From NCBI GenBank assembly GCA_024138015.1, contig JAMXBB010000009.1:43073542-43137541 (forward strand): a stretch of DNA of 64,000 nucleotides, in the 5' to 3' direction. The notes beneath the pieces are model-generated. The model was not told the origin of the DNA and made no database searches. It worked only from the letters and a program-made list of their open reading frames with translations. Source of the stretch: Lumnitzera littorea (taxonomy: Eukaryota > Streptophyta > Magnoliopsida > Myrtales > Combretaceae). Below are positions 10,440-21,829 of this stretch, piece after piece; the stretch's first letter is position 1, and each line of letters opens with the position of its first letter. Made by a program: the position numbers and the translations under genes.

Positions 10440-11275
10440 GAGTTGTAACAATTACCTTCTTAGTTGGAGTATGCATTTTTGGCTAATAATTAAAGACTTC
10501 CAATCATCACTTTGTCAGAACTTGATTCAACCTAGAAAGAGAAACTTCTACTAGTTTTGAAGGAGCCTAAAAAGGCAATTGCATGGAAGATATCTAATTA
10601 AAGGGCAGCCTATCCTTCTATAATCATAAGATATTGATGGAGGAAGGTTACAATTCAATAGTCTAACTGCAAAGGAGAGTTAACTTGAAAATCAAGGAGG
10701 TAATGAAGAAAGAAGTGGTGAAACTATTAAATGTAAGACTTATCTACCTAATTTCATATAGCTTATGGGTAAGTCCGATCCAAGTAATACCAAAGAAGAT
10801 TAGTTAGAGAGTGTGCATTGATTACAAGCGACTCAATGATGCTACAAGAAAGGACCACTTTTCATTGCCTTTTATTCATCAAATGTTAGAGATGTTGGTG
10901 AGTCATGAGTACTACTACTTTCTAGATAGGATGTCTAGGTATTTCTAGATTCCGATTTCACCTAAGGATCAAGAGAAAACCACCGTCACTTGTCCCTATG
11001 GTACTTTTGCATATTACAAGATGCCATTCGGGCTTTGTAATGCCTAGCCACTTTCCAGCATTACATGTTAGCTATTTTTGGTGATTTGGCAATATATGTG
11101 ATGGAATTCTTAATGAATGACTTTTCTGTATTTGGTGACACATTTGATGGATGTCTTACTAACTTGAAGAGGGTACTTCAACATTATGAGGACACAAGTT
11201 TAGTACTTAATTGGGAGAAGTGTCATTTTATGGCATAATAAGGCATTATATTGGGATATAAGATATTAAATAATG
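10440..11275 (+). pseudogene. D: reverse transcriptase, N-terminal part
   Basis: Copies element RNA. Words matching Athila RT: RVCIDYKRLNDATRKDHFSLPF (about 10806), FLDRMSRYF*IPISPKDQEKT TVTCPYGTFAYYKMPFGLCNA (about 10920-11043), and MEFLMNDFSVFGD (about 11100) where the catalytic MDDF pair reads MNDF: Asp to Asn, a G-to-A change. RCHFMA**GIILGYKI (about 11216) ends at the insertion point of A; the next family residues (KVKVI*KLP) are at 24190. TAG/TAA stops occur throughout. Confidence 0.9.
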
Positions 11276-12228
11276 CGATGTGCTTAGGAACTTAATTATC
11301 ACTAGGGCTTATCGTAAGAGATGAGAACCAAATGGGTCCTTCGAAGTATCGATGAAAATATGATGGTAAGGTCAGCAAACTGAATGTACTAGCTAATGTG
11401 AAGTTACTAGGAGGATATGACTCATCTAAGAAAACAATACAACTTGGTACTTCACCTAATAAAACGCATAAGTTAATGCTAAGGTCCACCCGCCACTAAT
11501 CTTAAGCTACTCAGGAAGACTTAGATAAGAGTGTATAAAAAGGGACTTAAAGAGGGATATCCCATAAGGACCAAGAATATTCAATATCTATAAGAAATGT
11601 AAGATGGTCCTGTTACAAGGAGAAGGGACTATTTATAGTAAGTCCCTAAGGAAACATTGCAAATGAGGAAAATTATAAAAAGGTGTTTATAAAAAGGAGA
11701 TTCCTAGTACATATGAAAAGGGTAAAAGGGACAAGCTAAAATGAATAAAAGTATAATGTTAGGTAAAAAGGGACAAGTGGTAACTCGTCAATAGATCCAT
11801 ATAAAGGAACCTATAGGTGCAACAACTAAGCTGGAACATGACGTGGTGGCCTCAGAGTTGTTGAGACAAGTAATGGATGCCAAAAGAGAAGTAGGGGGGT
11901 CGAAAGATAAGCACTTGGCTGGTAAAAGCTTATATCTCATCACTTAGTAGGAAGCTCTCAATGGTTAGAGGTCCAAATAGGAATTAGCATAGGGCCTTGG
12001 TTCTCATCACTTGGCAAAGGGTTCTCAGCAAGAGAGTAGTCAGCATTGGTACAAGGAATAAAGCAAAACAGGGTGTCCCCACCTGTAGCTCATAAGGAGT
12101 TTAACTACCATTCTCTCGTGTACAGTTCCTCATCCTTAGCAAGATGACAAGAGAGAATTCTCATGGTGAGGGATTAAAGGCCTCTAAGGCGTACGCAAGT
12201 AACCAGGCTAGAGGTCGATATTCCATCA
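11276..12228 (-). repeat. A: 3' LTR
   Basis: Matches 23203-24152 along its length, for example TTAATTATCACTAGGG near 11292 and 23218 and AGATGAGAACCAAATGGGTC near 11319 and 23252. Read on the minus strand it starts TGATGG at 12228. A TATAAATA box lies at 11630-11637 in LTR orientation. Confidence 0.9.
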
Positions 12229-12508
12229 ACTCCTCGGGGTTGTTGAAGATTTTCCCTCAAATCTTGGTCTTCTTCTTCATCAAGCATATAGGACGTTAGG
12301 TTGGTGACATTAAAGGTGGTAGATATATTGTACCCTTTGGGCAGCTCAATCTCATAGGCATTGTCATCAATATGCCCATGGATCTTGTAAGGTCCATGTA
12401 CTTTAGGGGATAGTTTATTCATCCTCTTTCCAAGGAAACGTTCTTTACTTAGGTAGATCCAAACAAGATCTCCGAAAGTATAAATGACTTACCTCCTTCC
12501 TCAGCTTC
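12229..12508 (-). pseudogene. A: integrase C-terminus (3' of B insertion)
   Basis: On the minus strand: GDLVWIYLSKERFLGKRMNK, LSPKVHGPYKI, then NDNAYEIELPKGYNISTTFN and VTNLTSYMLDEEEDQDLREN. This is the C-terminal, DNA-binding part of the gypsy integrase that ends just before the 3' LTR. It continues the integrase read at 18831-19770: the residues ending ...KEQ at 18831 join GS*GRR here when B and its 5-bp duplication are removed. The short stretch before the LTR contains the polypurine tract. Confidence 0.88.
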
Positions 12509-12513
12509 CTTGT
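12509..12513. other. Target site duplication of B, left copy
   Basis: CTTGT here and CTTGC at 18826-18830 flank B; the one difference is a C/T transition. Confidence 0.8.
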
Positions 12514-13447
12514 TGATAGGGATCAAGGATCGATCACTTACTCCCAAGCCTAATGGCTTTCTTAGATGGTCTACCGAGCTATCTGAGGTGAGTTAAGTGC
12601 TAAAGAGCAATGTTTACCCCAATCTAATCTACTAAGCTACCTCGCTCTTCATGCCATCCAAGAAGCCATTGAAGTGATTAACCGACATATGGAGCCAATC
12701 CCTCAGCAACACCCTAATCTAAGCATCTAATTAGGAAAAGAGTCATCTCCATAGTGCCAAAGCTAAGCTGATAATTGCTTCGGAGCCAACCATCTGAAGC
12801 CAACCCAATGGGAGTTGTCCTTAAGCCAACCCATGTTCGACCCTAGTAGTTAAAGTGTTGAACTGATGATGTCAAATAGACCTACTCAAGGGCCCACCCT
12901 TGCTTAGCTTACAATGTTATCAAGACTACAAACTGAGTAAAAAAGTATGCGCACTGTCCTTTTCTAACATCGAATGCACACGTGCTATCCATTCTGACAG
13001 AGGATGTTCTTTTTGCATGATTTTATACTTCCCCTATAAGTTATTCTCCTTTCGTTTAGCAAATAGGGATCAATTTATGTAATTTAGGATGTACCTTAAC
13101 TAAGTACTATCAATACTGTAATAACCACCGAATAAATACATACAAAAAGAATACACTAAACTTTTATTTCCTCTTGAGCTAAGTGTCCTTCTATTTACTC
13201 TTGAGCTACTCTTATCTAGCTTATTGACTATAGACTAGTAGTGAGTAACCTGCAGCCAAACTTGTACGTCATATCAAGTATGACCTAAGCTCGTATGAGG
13301 TGTTGGTGTATCATATCCATCATCGGTGCATGGGAACCCCTACTTACCCTTAACTATCATTTACTTTTCAAGCCATCTTGCTGCTTGGACCCATCCATTT
13401 GGTTACGTATGATATAGGGTCCATTGTTCATCTATGAATTTGTATCA
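12514..13447 (+). repeat. B: 5' LTR (contains a 397-bp extra segment)
   Basis: Pairs with 18264-18825. Shared words include CCCTATAAGTTATTCTCCTTT (split here as CCCTATAAG TTATTCTCC) near 13034 and 18411 and TCTTGAGCTACTCTTATCTAG near 13200 and 18590. It is about 370 bases longer than the 3' copy because of an additional segment at 12528-12924. The TATA-like site that is TATAAATA in the 3' LTR reads TATCAATA here. Confidence 0.88.
12528..12924. repeat. 397-bp segment present only in B's 5' LTR
   Basis: The segment is bounded by direct repeats ATCAAG (12522-12527 and 12919-12924). The 3' LTR has a single equivalent (ATTAAG). It holds imperfect repeats of GAGCCAACC/AAGCCAACCC near 12780-12830 but no terminal inverted repeats or A-tail that I can see. 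It is either an insertion with a 6-bp duplication or sequence the 3' LTR lost by recombination between short repeats. Confidence 0.6.
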
Positions 13448-13450
13448 TCC

Positions 13451-13462
13451 TAGTATCAAAGC
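13451..13462 (+). other. B: primer binding site (initiator tRNA-Met type)
   Basis: TAGTATCAAAGC, three bases after the LTR, matches the plant primer site TGGTATCAGAGC with two G-to-A changes. Confidence 0.8.
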
Positions 13463-13739
13463 CTGGCTACATTTGAAGCTGGATTCTACTACCATGTTCT
13501 TTAGGTGGTTTGATTACTATTCTCATGAAATAATGGCTCTATTGTTATCCTTGGAGTTTAGCAGTTGAGAAGTGTTAAGCACTTTGTTTTCCCTTATTTT
13601 TTATATGCAAAACAAATTGTGGTTGACTATTCGTTTGTTGTATAGTTGTCATGGTGATTAGAGTATTAGTTATTGACCTCCAAGTGGTATTATTAAGCAT
13701 CAATTTTTATGAAGTAACCATCAATATCAGACTCAAGTG

Positions 13740-14990
13740 TTCATGGAACTTTGGGAAACCAAGAAAGTGGTACTCGACATAGCCAATGGCAAGAAGGAAG
13801 CTTTATACCCCCATCGATAGATGACCACTTAGATAGGCTTACCAACTTAGTAACTAGTTTAGCGACTATTATCGAAGAAGATAGGCAACAAGCTAAGAAT
13901 AGCCTCACTAGAGGTCGTCAGTAGCAAGAGCAAGGCAATGGTCATTTTAGTCGAGTTAATGCCCTAGCTCAACCACCCTGAGCTAAAGAAGTTTTTAAGG
14001 ATGCTAGACAAAGGCTAGCACTTAAAGAGAATGAGGAAGAAGCAGAAGGAGATGATGTGTAGAGGAGTACTATGAAGCTAACAAGAGAAATGTATGAACC
14101 CTTAGAGTCGAAGGATTAAGGATGAGTATTCTAAGTGTTTTCTATAAGTGATAATGCTGAGGACTTCCTAGATTGGTTGGGTAAGATTGAGAAGCAATTT
14201 AAATGCCACGACGTGCTTAACAATGTGAAGGTTAGACTTATTGTATTAGAATTCACTGGCTATGCTACCTTATGGTGGAAGAAGTTGCAAGCTAGCTGAA
14301 GAAGGGAAGCAGAACGAGAAATTAGGAGTTAGCATGAAATGAAGAGGGTTATGCGAAGAAGATTTATACTAAGCTATTATTTGTAAGATGCCTTCAAAAG
14401 ACTACAAGAGTTCAAATAAGGAGGGTTAAGTGTAGATACATATCTTAAGGAATTCTAAATGTTAATGATTCGATGTAAAGTCATAGAGCTAAAGAACCAA
14501 ACTATATCTCGATTCATCGGTGGATTAAAGTATGAGATTGTGGATGTCCTAGAAACCCTAGATATTAGAATGCTTAATGACGCGATTCGAGCCGCCTAGA
14601 AGATAAATAGGCACCAAGCAGGAAAGTTCCAACAACCAGTCAATTGACTAAGCAGTAGCCAAATTATTCTGAGCAAACTACTGCGAACGGAACCGAGTAA
14701 TGTTGTTAAGACTCGACCCGTTCCGACTACATGAATCGAAGAGAAGGAACCCCCAAAGAAGTTCAAGAAGGGCCAGAGTTCAGGGAGGAAGATAAGTGAG
14801 GTCAAGTATTTCAAATGCTAAAGATTTAGACACATAGCCACTCAGTATCCAAATAGGCAAACAATGGTGATCCAAGGTGAGGTGTTGACTTTTGAGGTCA
14901 ATAATACTAATGAAGAAATAGAGGAGTTGAAAGAAGATGGACAGACTAAACTATCTAAGGAGAAAGTTATCTATAGTAAGGAAGGCAACT
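13740..14990 (+). pseudogene. B: gag
   Basis: Capsid/nucleocapsid remnant. The segment DNAEDFLDWLGKIEKQFKCH (about 14154) and the block LEFTGYATLWWKKLQAS (about 14248), RFILSYYL, FKRLQEFK*GGLSVDTYLKEF and ISRFIGGLKYEIVDVL (about 14506) match the retrotransposon-gag fold of this gypsy family. The zinc knuckle near 14805-14850 reads YFKC*RFRHIATQYPN where relatives have CFKCxGxGHIAxxCPN: two Cys are Tyr (G-to-A) and one residue is TAG, so RNA binding is lost. Many TAG stops. Confidence 0.85.
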
Positions 14991-14999
14991 TTATGTGAA

Positions 15000-15450
15000 C
15001 CACTTTAATGTTGAGGAGGACAATAAGTGTTAGTCTTGTGCTTGAAGATGAATAGAAAGAAAATCTCTTCCATATTGGATGTATGGTGAATGAATCACTA
15101 TACACACTAATTCGTGATAATGGGAGCTACACCAATGCGGCCTTTGTATTTATGGTCCAACAGTTAAAATTGTCGACTAAGCCCTACACAAAACCTCGTA
15201 ACCTTCATTGGCTTAATGATAAGAGAGCCCTACAGGTGAACAAGCAGGTGTCTGTGCCAATCTACATTGGCAAGTATCAAGATGATGTATTGTGTGATGT
15301 GCTACCCATGAGTGCATCCTACATTCTTCTAGGACGACCATGGATGTTTGATTAAGTAGTTATATATAACAGAAGGAGGAATATATGTTTTGTGGAGCAT
15401 GAAGGCAAGAGGATGAAATTAAGTCCTATAACTGCTAAGCATGTAAAGGT
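15000..15450 (+). pseudogene. B: retropepsin (pol)
   Basis: Readable from 15083: MVNESLYTLIRDNGSYTNAA, then KPRNLHWLNDKRALQVNKQV (about 15190) and DDVLCDVLPMSASYILLGRP followed by WMFD, ending in TAA at 15355. The family has LIIDGGSCTNVAS at the catalytic site; here IRDNGSYTNA keeps Asp but with changed neighbours. It lies between gag and RT and would have cut the polyprotein. Confidence 0.85.
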
Positions 15451-15569
15451 CATGCAATCTCAACTTAGCTGAACCCTAAAGAAGGAGGCTTTGGTGATGA
15501 CTTAAGTTAAACTGAAAAGGGAGATGGACCTCAAAGGACCAACTTACCTACTTGTTTAAAGAATTCTAA

Positions 15570-16455
15570 AGATGAGATCTGAGGAGGAGTTACCTACTGA
15601 GATGAAAACCTTACTAAAGGAATTTGCCGACCTGTTTCCAAAGGAACTATCGAAAGGTCTGCCCCCAATCAGAAGCATTGAGCATGTGATCTACCTATAG
15701 CAAGGAGCCGCAATGTTGAACAAGCTTACCTATAGGCTAAATCCTAAATAGGCTGCCAAGCTACAAAAGCAAGTAAATGAGCTAATAAAGAAGGGGTACA
15801 TGTGCGAGTTCATTAGTCCCTATGCCGTTCAAGCCTTGTTAATGCCAAAGAAAGATAGTTCTTAAAGGATGTATGTGGATAGCCAAGCGATCAATCGAAT
15901 CACCATCAAGTACAGGTATCCTATACCCAAGCTTCATGACATGCTAGATGAATTAAACAGAGCAAGAGTGTTCTTCAAGATCAACCTTAAATTTAGATAC
16001 CATCATATTCGAATGCGCGAAGGTCATGAGTGGAAGACTGCATTTAAGACACAACACGGTTTATACAAATGGCTTGTAATGCTATTTTGACTATCCAACG
16101 CACAAAGCACATTTATGTGCTTGATGAATCATATGCTTTGAGAATTAATAAGAAGGTTTGTTGTCATTTAATTTGATGACATTCTAGTGTACAGCTTTGA
16201 CCTAAAGATTTACCAAAAGCATCTTCGAAGTGTCTTTGCAAAACTTCGAGTTGAGCAACTCTATGCCATTCTAAAGAAATGTGAATTTTTCCGATCTGAG
16301 GTGATCTTCTTAGGGTTTGTTGTGAGTAGAAGTGCCATCTGAGTCGATGATGAGAAAATAAGAGCAATCGTAAAATAGCCTGAGCTGACCTATTCTATAG
16401 ACGTGGGAAGTTTCTACGACCTAGATTTGTTCTATTGCAGATTTATAAGGAATTT
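15570..16455 (+). pseudogene. B: reverse transcriptase (pol)
   Basis: Blocks: LPPIRSIEHVIYL* (about 15660), MYVDSQAINRITIKYRYPIP (15869 on), FFKINLKFRYHHIRMREGHE followed by [19 protein letters not shown] (to 16086), then FVVI*FDDILVYS (about 16156) where TAA stands for the Tyr of YFDD; both Asp remain. The Asp of SKIDL is Asn (FFKINL), a G-to-A change in the first catalytic motif. TGA at about 16088 replaces Gly of PFGL. Confidence 0.9.
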
Positions 16456-16960
16456 TCAGTATGATTGTAGCCCCACTTACCGAATTGTTGAAGAAGAGCA
16501 TTGAATTCAAATGGGGAGAGAAAGTGAAGAGGAGTTTTGAGGAGGTAAAAGAGAGGCTAACTACAACCCTTGCCTTAGCTTTGTTGAGCTTTGACAAAGT
16601 GTTCAAAATAGAGTGTGATGCATCTAAACTAGGCATAAGTGCCGTGCTAATGTAAAAAAGCTGACCTATTGCTTACTTTAGTGAGAAACTTCAAGGAGCT
16701 ACACTCAACTGTTCAGTTTATGACAAGGAATTCTACTCCTTAATTCGAGCCCTAATGGTATGGCAACACTACCTACTGCCCAAAGAATTTGTGATCTACA
16801 CCAATCATGAATCCTTAAGATATCTAAAGAGCCAACCAAAGTTGTCTTGGAGACAAGCCAAATGGGTCGAGGTCATGGAGGGTTTTTCTTATGTCGTAAA
16901 CTACAAGAATGGAAAGAACAATATAGTAGTTGATGCACTATGGAGATGACATACCTTCCT
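16456..16960 (+). pseudogene. B: RNase H (pol)
   Basis: MIVAPLTELLKKSIEFKWGE (16461 on) and FKIECDASKLGISAVLM* (about 16605) open the domain, with the catalytic Asp of CDAS intact. [20 protein letters not shown] (about 16667), [12 protein letters not shown] and [20 protein letters not shown] (about 16789) carry the later motifs; the family TDHE reads TNHE, an Asp-to-Asn (G-to-A) loss of a catalytic residue. [13 protein letters not shown] closes it. Confidence 0.88.
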
Positions 16961-18253
16961 GACTAAGTTGCAAACAAGGCTACTTAGTTTTCCAACCAAA
17001 AAGCATTTGTATGCTGAAGATCCACACTTTGATCCTATCTATGCCCAATGTGAGAAATGACGGACATTGGACGACTATTACAGGGAAGATAGATACTTAT
17101 TTAGGAAGAGAAGGCTACATATCCTGACCTATTCTACGAGAGAACTACTAGTGCGTGAGGTGTATGGAGGAGGATTGATAGGGCACTTTAACTAGTACCA
17201 AACCTATGATGTACTATTAGCAAGATTCTTTTAGCCAAGAATGATGAGACATGTGTAGTCCTTGTTAGAGACATGTGTAGTCCTTGTTAGAGAAGTGTAT
17301 GACCTATTGAAGGGCAAAGAGCCAAGCTGAGCAAGGACATTATCTACTGTTGCCCGTCTTAACCAAACTATGGTCAGAACTAAGTATAAACTTCATGTTA
17401 AGTTTGCCAAGGATGTCATAAAGGAAGGACTCCATCATGGTGGTTGTAGATCGATTTAGCAAGATGGCACATTCCACGCCCTACTCTAAAACTAATAACA
17501 CTTCGACTGTCTATTTTCTTTTCTTACAAGAAGTAATCAAGCTTTACGAAGTTCCCAAAACCATTGTTTCAGATAGTAACCTAAAGTTCATGAGCTACTT
17601 CCTGGGGACGCTATGAAGGTTAATGGGAACTAAGCTATTGTACAACATGTCTTGCCATCTATAGACTAATAGATAAACTAAGGTTGTTAATAGAACCATA
17701 GGAACTTTGCTATGGGTTGTTGTCAGATGAAACACAACCGACTAGGATCTATGCTTGCCAATCATTAAGTTTTCCTACGATAGGATTACCTACAGTATAG
17801 TAAGTATGTCGCCATTCGAGGTTTCCTATAGGTTTCACCTAGAGCTCTTAATAGACCAAATACCTTAACCAAAGTTTGATGACAACTGGCTAGCCGTTGA
17901 TAGAGTTGAGGCCATCAAAGCCATGCACCAGAAGGTTATAGAACAATTGAACCGAGCTAATACTAAGCTTGAAAAGCAACTCTAAGGATGGAGGAAGAGA
18001 GAATTTCAGCTAAGTGATATGGTCTGAATAAATCTCAGTAAGGAATGATTCCCAAACTTAAGAAAGAGTAAGTTATCTCCTAAAGCCAACGAACCTTTCA
18101 AAGTGCTTAAAAAGATCAATCCTAATGCCTATGATTAAATTACCTGAAGGATATGGAGTCTCGAACTCCTTCAACATTGTTGATCTCTAACCTTACATTC
18201 CCAAGGATGAGCAACTTGAAGCCAAACCAAATATGATCCCAAACCTCAAATAA
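16961..18253 (+). pseudogene. B: integrase (pol C-terminus)
   Basis: RELLVREVYGGGLIGHFN*Y (about 17140) begins the HHCC domain. Two tandem copies of a 22-base unit at 17249-17292 then shift the frame. Core: [12 protein letters not shown] (about 17566) keeps the second Asp, but NR*TKVVNRT (about 17669) has Lys for the catalytic Glu of GQTEVVNRT and TAG/TAA for Gln. C-terminus: FQLSDMV*INLSKE*FPNLR (about 18004) and KLSPKANEPFKVLKKINPNA. Heavily broken by stops and frameshifts. Confidence 0.87.
17249..17292. repeat. Tandem duplication of 22 bases in B integrase
   Basis: ACATGTGTAGTCCTTGTTAG plus AG occurs twice without a mismatch. The length is not a multiple of three, so it shifts the frame. 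Being perfect in a heavily decayed element, it is a late event. Confidence 0.9.
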
Positions 18254-18263
18254 CTTGGAGGGG
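18254..18263 (+). other. B: polypurine tract
   Basis: TTGGAGGGGA immediately precedes the 3' LTR start TGATACGG. Confidence 0.7.
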
Positions 18264-18825
18264 ATGATACGGATTAAGGACCACAAACTAAGTAAAAACA
18301 TGGACGCATTGTCCTTTTCTGACATCAAATGCGCACACACTATCCTTTCTAACATCCATACTATCCTTTCTAACAGAGGTTGCTTTTTTCTTTTGCATGA
18401 TTTCGTGCTTTCCCTATAAGTTATTCTCCTTTTGTTTAGTAAATAAGGATCCATTTATGTAATTTGTGTAATTTAGGACTTACCCTAACTGGGTACTATA
18501 AATACTATAATAGCCATAAAATGAATACATACAGAAAGAATATACTGAACTTTTATTCCCTCTTAAGCTAAGTATCCTTCTACTTACTCTTGAGCTACTC
18601 TTATCTAGCGCATTAAGCGTGGACTAGTGGCGAGTGACCTCCAACCAAACTTATGCGTCATATCAAGTGTGACTCGAGCTCGTGTAAGGCATTGGTGCAT
18701 CATATCCATAGTCAATATACTTACCCTCAACTAACATTTACTTTTTGAGCCATCTTGTAGCTGGGACCTACCCCTTTGTTTATGCATGATATTAGGTCTG
18801 TGTATTCTTCCACAAATCCATATCA
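18264..18825 (+). repeat. B: 3' LTR
   Basis: 562 bases, starts TGATACGG and ends ATATCA, followed by the duplication CTTGC (18826-18830). It contains a TATAAATA box at 18497-18504. Similar to 12514-13447 apart from the 397-bp segment there. Confidence 0.9.
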
Positions 18826-18830
18826 CTTGC

Positions 18831-19770
18831 TCCTTCTATTAAGCCATGATCTTAGCTAGATGTTCAACAACCTTTTGATGTAACCTATGGAACTCTTCAA
18901 TATGCTTCAAGCTGGATTGGCTTTCCCCTTGAGTGGTCGAGCTGATAATCAAATCCAAAGGTAAATTCAAGTTAAGTCCATAAACAACCTCAAACAACGA
19001 CCTTCCTATTAAGCTGCGAGCTAAGTGGTTGTAAGTGAACTCAATGACAAATAGGCATAAATCCCAGTCATGTAAATTCTTCCCTACAACCACTCGTATG
19101 AGGTTACCGATTGTCTTATTCATAACTTTAGTCTAACCGTCTATTTGGGGTTAGTAAGAAATACTAAACATGAGCTTAGTGCTAAGCTTCTTCTACATGG
19201 TCCTCTAAAAGAAGCTTATGAACTTTGAGTCACTGTCGAGCATAATACTTCTCGATACTCTATATAGTTGCACAATTTCCTGTAAAAAGAGGTTAGTGAC
19301 AAATAAAACATCATTTGTTCTATGGCAAGGAATGAATTGGCTCATGTTACCAAACCAATCGACCACTACCATAATTAAGTCATGTCTTCTCAACATTCGA
19401 GGATGGCCGAGTACGAAATCCATGCTTAGGTCGGTCCAAAGTTGCTCAAGTATAGGTAGGGGTATGTACTCACCACACGGCTCTCTCATTCCTTTTGCAT
19501 GTTTACACACCTCCTAGCTCTCAAGAACTTCGCATACATCCTATATTACCCTAGGCTAGTAGAAATTTTCTTTCAATATTTCAACTATCCTCTTTTCTCC
19601 AAAATGGCTGGCTAAGCATCCAACATGAGATTCTGGGAGGAGTAACTCTCTAGCCGAACCACTCGACACCCAAATTTGCTTCCCTCTCATCAAGACCCCT
19701 TAGCTTAAATAGAATTGATCAACAGCTCCAATGTTACATTTGGCCATTATGGGCCTAAAATACAGGTTGT
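18831..19770 (-). pseudogene. A: integrase, N-terminal and core part
   Basis: Minus strand: MCKHAKGMREPCGEYIPLPI (from 19510), TDLSMDFVLGHPR with the first catalytic Asp, MVVVDWFGNMSQFIPCH, then SIMLDSDSKFISFF with the second Asp. Next comes PQIDG*TKVMNKT (about 19108-19145), where the catalytic Glu is Lys and a Gln is TAG. ...HDWDLCLFVIEFTYNHLA and VVYGLNLNLPLDLIISSTTQ lead to HLAKIMA**KEQ at 18831, where B interrupts. The remainder is at 12229-12508. Inactive. Confidence 0.9.
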
Positions 19771-20310
19771 GCTCATATTGATCGGGTAGGGTGCCAAACC
19801 CTAATACCTTGGCTTACAATGTTTATACTCCCCTTCTTATATCTAATGATATAGCAAAAAGTATCTAGGAACTTGAACTATTTGGCATGATGTCGAGAAA
19901 GTTTTTGTTGTCTTCGTAGGTATTTGAGAGATTCATGATTTAAGTAGATGATGAGTTTTCTCGCCAATAGGTAATGCTACTAGTTCTCTAGTGATGGATA
20001 TGGGCATAGAACTCCTTGTCATTGGTTGAGTAATTCAAGGTAACTCCTCTAAGTTTCTCACTAATGTAAGTAATGGGTTAACATTCTTGCATAAGGACAA
20101 CACCAATGTTGACTCTAGATGCATCACATTTAACCTCAAAAACTTTCTCGAAATTTAGTAGGACAAGTATTGGGGTAAACATCAATTTAGACTTTACAAC
20201 TTCAAAACTCTTATAAACTTCTCTAGCCATTTAAACTCAGAGTTCTTCCTAGTTAGCTCGGTTAATGGTACTGTTATGGAATTGAAGTTTTAAATGAATC
20301 TCCAATAGAA
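19771..20310 (-). pseudogene. A: RNase H (pol)
   Basis: Minus-strand translation gives family words [20 protein letters not shown] (about 20090-20150), PITYISEKLRGVTLNYSTND (about 20025-20085) and KELYAHIHH, then the region leading to SRYLRRQQKLSRHHAK. The Asp of CDAS is present. The domain sits between RT and integrase as expected. TAG and TAA stops interrupt it, and I did not resolve every frame change. Confidence 0.75.
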
Positions 20311-21170
20311 CGAAGCAAGACCATGGAAGCTCCTTACTTCGGTAGCATTAGTCGGTATGGGACACTCAAAAACAGTTCTAACTTTCTCGTCATCAACTCA
20401 GACTCCTCTCTTTGAAACAACATACTCAAGGAATATAACCTCGCTTTAGCAGAATGTGTATTTCTTCAAATTACTAAATAATCTCTTGACATAGAAGATG
20501 TCGAATACCGATCTTAAATGCTCAACATGGGTAATGAGGTTGGCACTGTAGACTAAAATGCCATCAAAATAAACTACAACACATTTGCAAATCAATGCCC
20601 TCAATACATGATTCATGAGCTGCATAAAAGTACTTAATGCATTCGTTAAACCAAATGGCATCACCAACCACTCGAATAGACCATCCTTTGTTTTGTAAAT
20701 TTTTCATTCATCACCAGGCCTCATTCGTATCTGATGATAGCCACTTTTTAGGTCAATCTTTGAAAATATATGAGCACCATGCAACTCAATGAGCATAACA
20801 TCCAATTGTAGGATTGGATATTAATACTTGATAGTAATCTTGTTGATAGTACAACCGTCAATACACCTTCTCCACGACCCATCTTTCTCCGATACTAGAA
20901 CAGCAAGTACGATACATGGGCTCATGCTCTCTTAAACATACCCACGATCCACTAATTCATCCACTTGTTCTTTCAACTCATTTGCCTGGTTGGGATTAAG
21001 TCTATAGGTAAGTCAGTTCTGTAACACAACTCCTAGCTAAAGGTCAATATAATGTTCAATGCCTCTTATGGGTGGCAAACCTTTCGGCATCTCGGTAGGA
21101 AATTGATCAGCATACTCTTCTAGTAGAGTTCTCACCTCAACAGGTAAGTTCTCGGCTTCTCTTAACTCAA
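20311..21170 (-). pseudogene. A: reverse transcriptase (pol)
   Basis: Minus strand from about 21080: LPPIRGIEHYIDL, the QANELKEQVDELVDRGYV region, [20 protein letters not shown] (about 20820-20885), then [20 protein letters not shown] followed by [20 protein letters not shown] (20560-20667). The catalytic YFDD reads YFDG, so the second Asp is lost by an A-to-G change rather than deamination. [23 protein letters not shown] follows, then TAG. Ancestor enzyme class is clear; this copy is inactive. Confidence 0.88.
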
Positions 21171-21770
21171 GAAGTTTCCTTACTAAAAGGAGCACACACT
21201 CTTCGGCTTCAACTTTACAAGCAAATTGAGCTCAAGAAATCACTAAGGACTTCCGCTGCAATGATCTAGCAACCTTCTCTTGTGTCTCCTACACTTCTTT
21301 AAGACTCATAAGAGTAAGTATAACCTTCTTCCCATCCTTTCAAAACATGTAAGTATTCCCATACCCATCGCGTGATACCCTCAAGTCAAACAACCAAGGT
21401 TGGTTGAGTAAGATGTACGAAGTGTACATGGATAGTATATCACACAACACCCCGTCCTTGTACCTATTGCCAATGGCAATCAATACTTTAACTTGCTCAG
21501 CAACTGGCAAACATCCCTTCTCATTTAGCCAATGAATCTTATATGGCTTAAGGTGCGAAAGGGTCTGCAACTTCATAACCTTTACTACTCCTTACGCTAT
21601 ATCTTAGTACAGCTTCCTCCATCAATGATCAAGGCACATAGCCTACCATTCACTCAGCAACTCGTGTGGAAGAGATTCTCCCTTTGCACATCTTCATCGG
21701 CCACAAAAGTATTTAGAGATCAACACATAACAAAACAATACTCAATTCATGCCTCAGGAGGTGTAAGGGC
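21171..21770 (-). pseudogene. A: retropepsin (pol)
   Basis: Minus strand: LCALIIDGGSC (about 21625-21660) holds the family-type catalytic DGGS motif. HLKPYKIHWLNEKGCLPVAE and DGVLCDILSMYTSYILLNQP followed by WLFDLRVSRDGYGNTYMF (21340-21576) match the protease-RT boundary region shared with C at 48611-48900. Two frame changes lie between the catalytic motif and HLKPYK. Same domain order as in B and C. Confidence 0.82.
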
Positions 21771-21829
21771 ATCGACTTCTTCTTGAAACTCTTCTAGCAT
21801 CAGTTCAACTCCCATCTCTTCCTCTCCTT

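Larger units (their letters stand above)
12514..18825 (+). mobile_element. Element B: Ty3/gypsy retrotransposon nested in A's integrase
   Basis: LTRs 12514-13447 and 18264-18825 start with alike sequences (TGATAGGGATCAAGGATC and TGATACGGATTAAGGACC) and end ...TATCA. A 5-bp duplication flanks them. Between them lie an initiator-Met-type primer site, gag, protease, RT, RNase H, integrase and a polypurine tract, all on the plus strand. A's integrase frame is interrupted exactly by this unit. All enzymes are broken. Confidence 0.93.
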
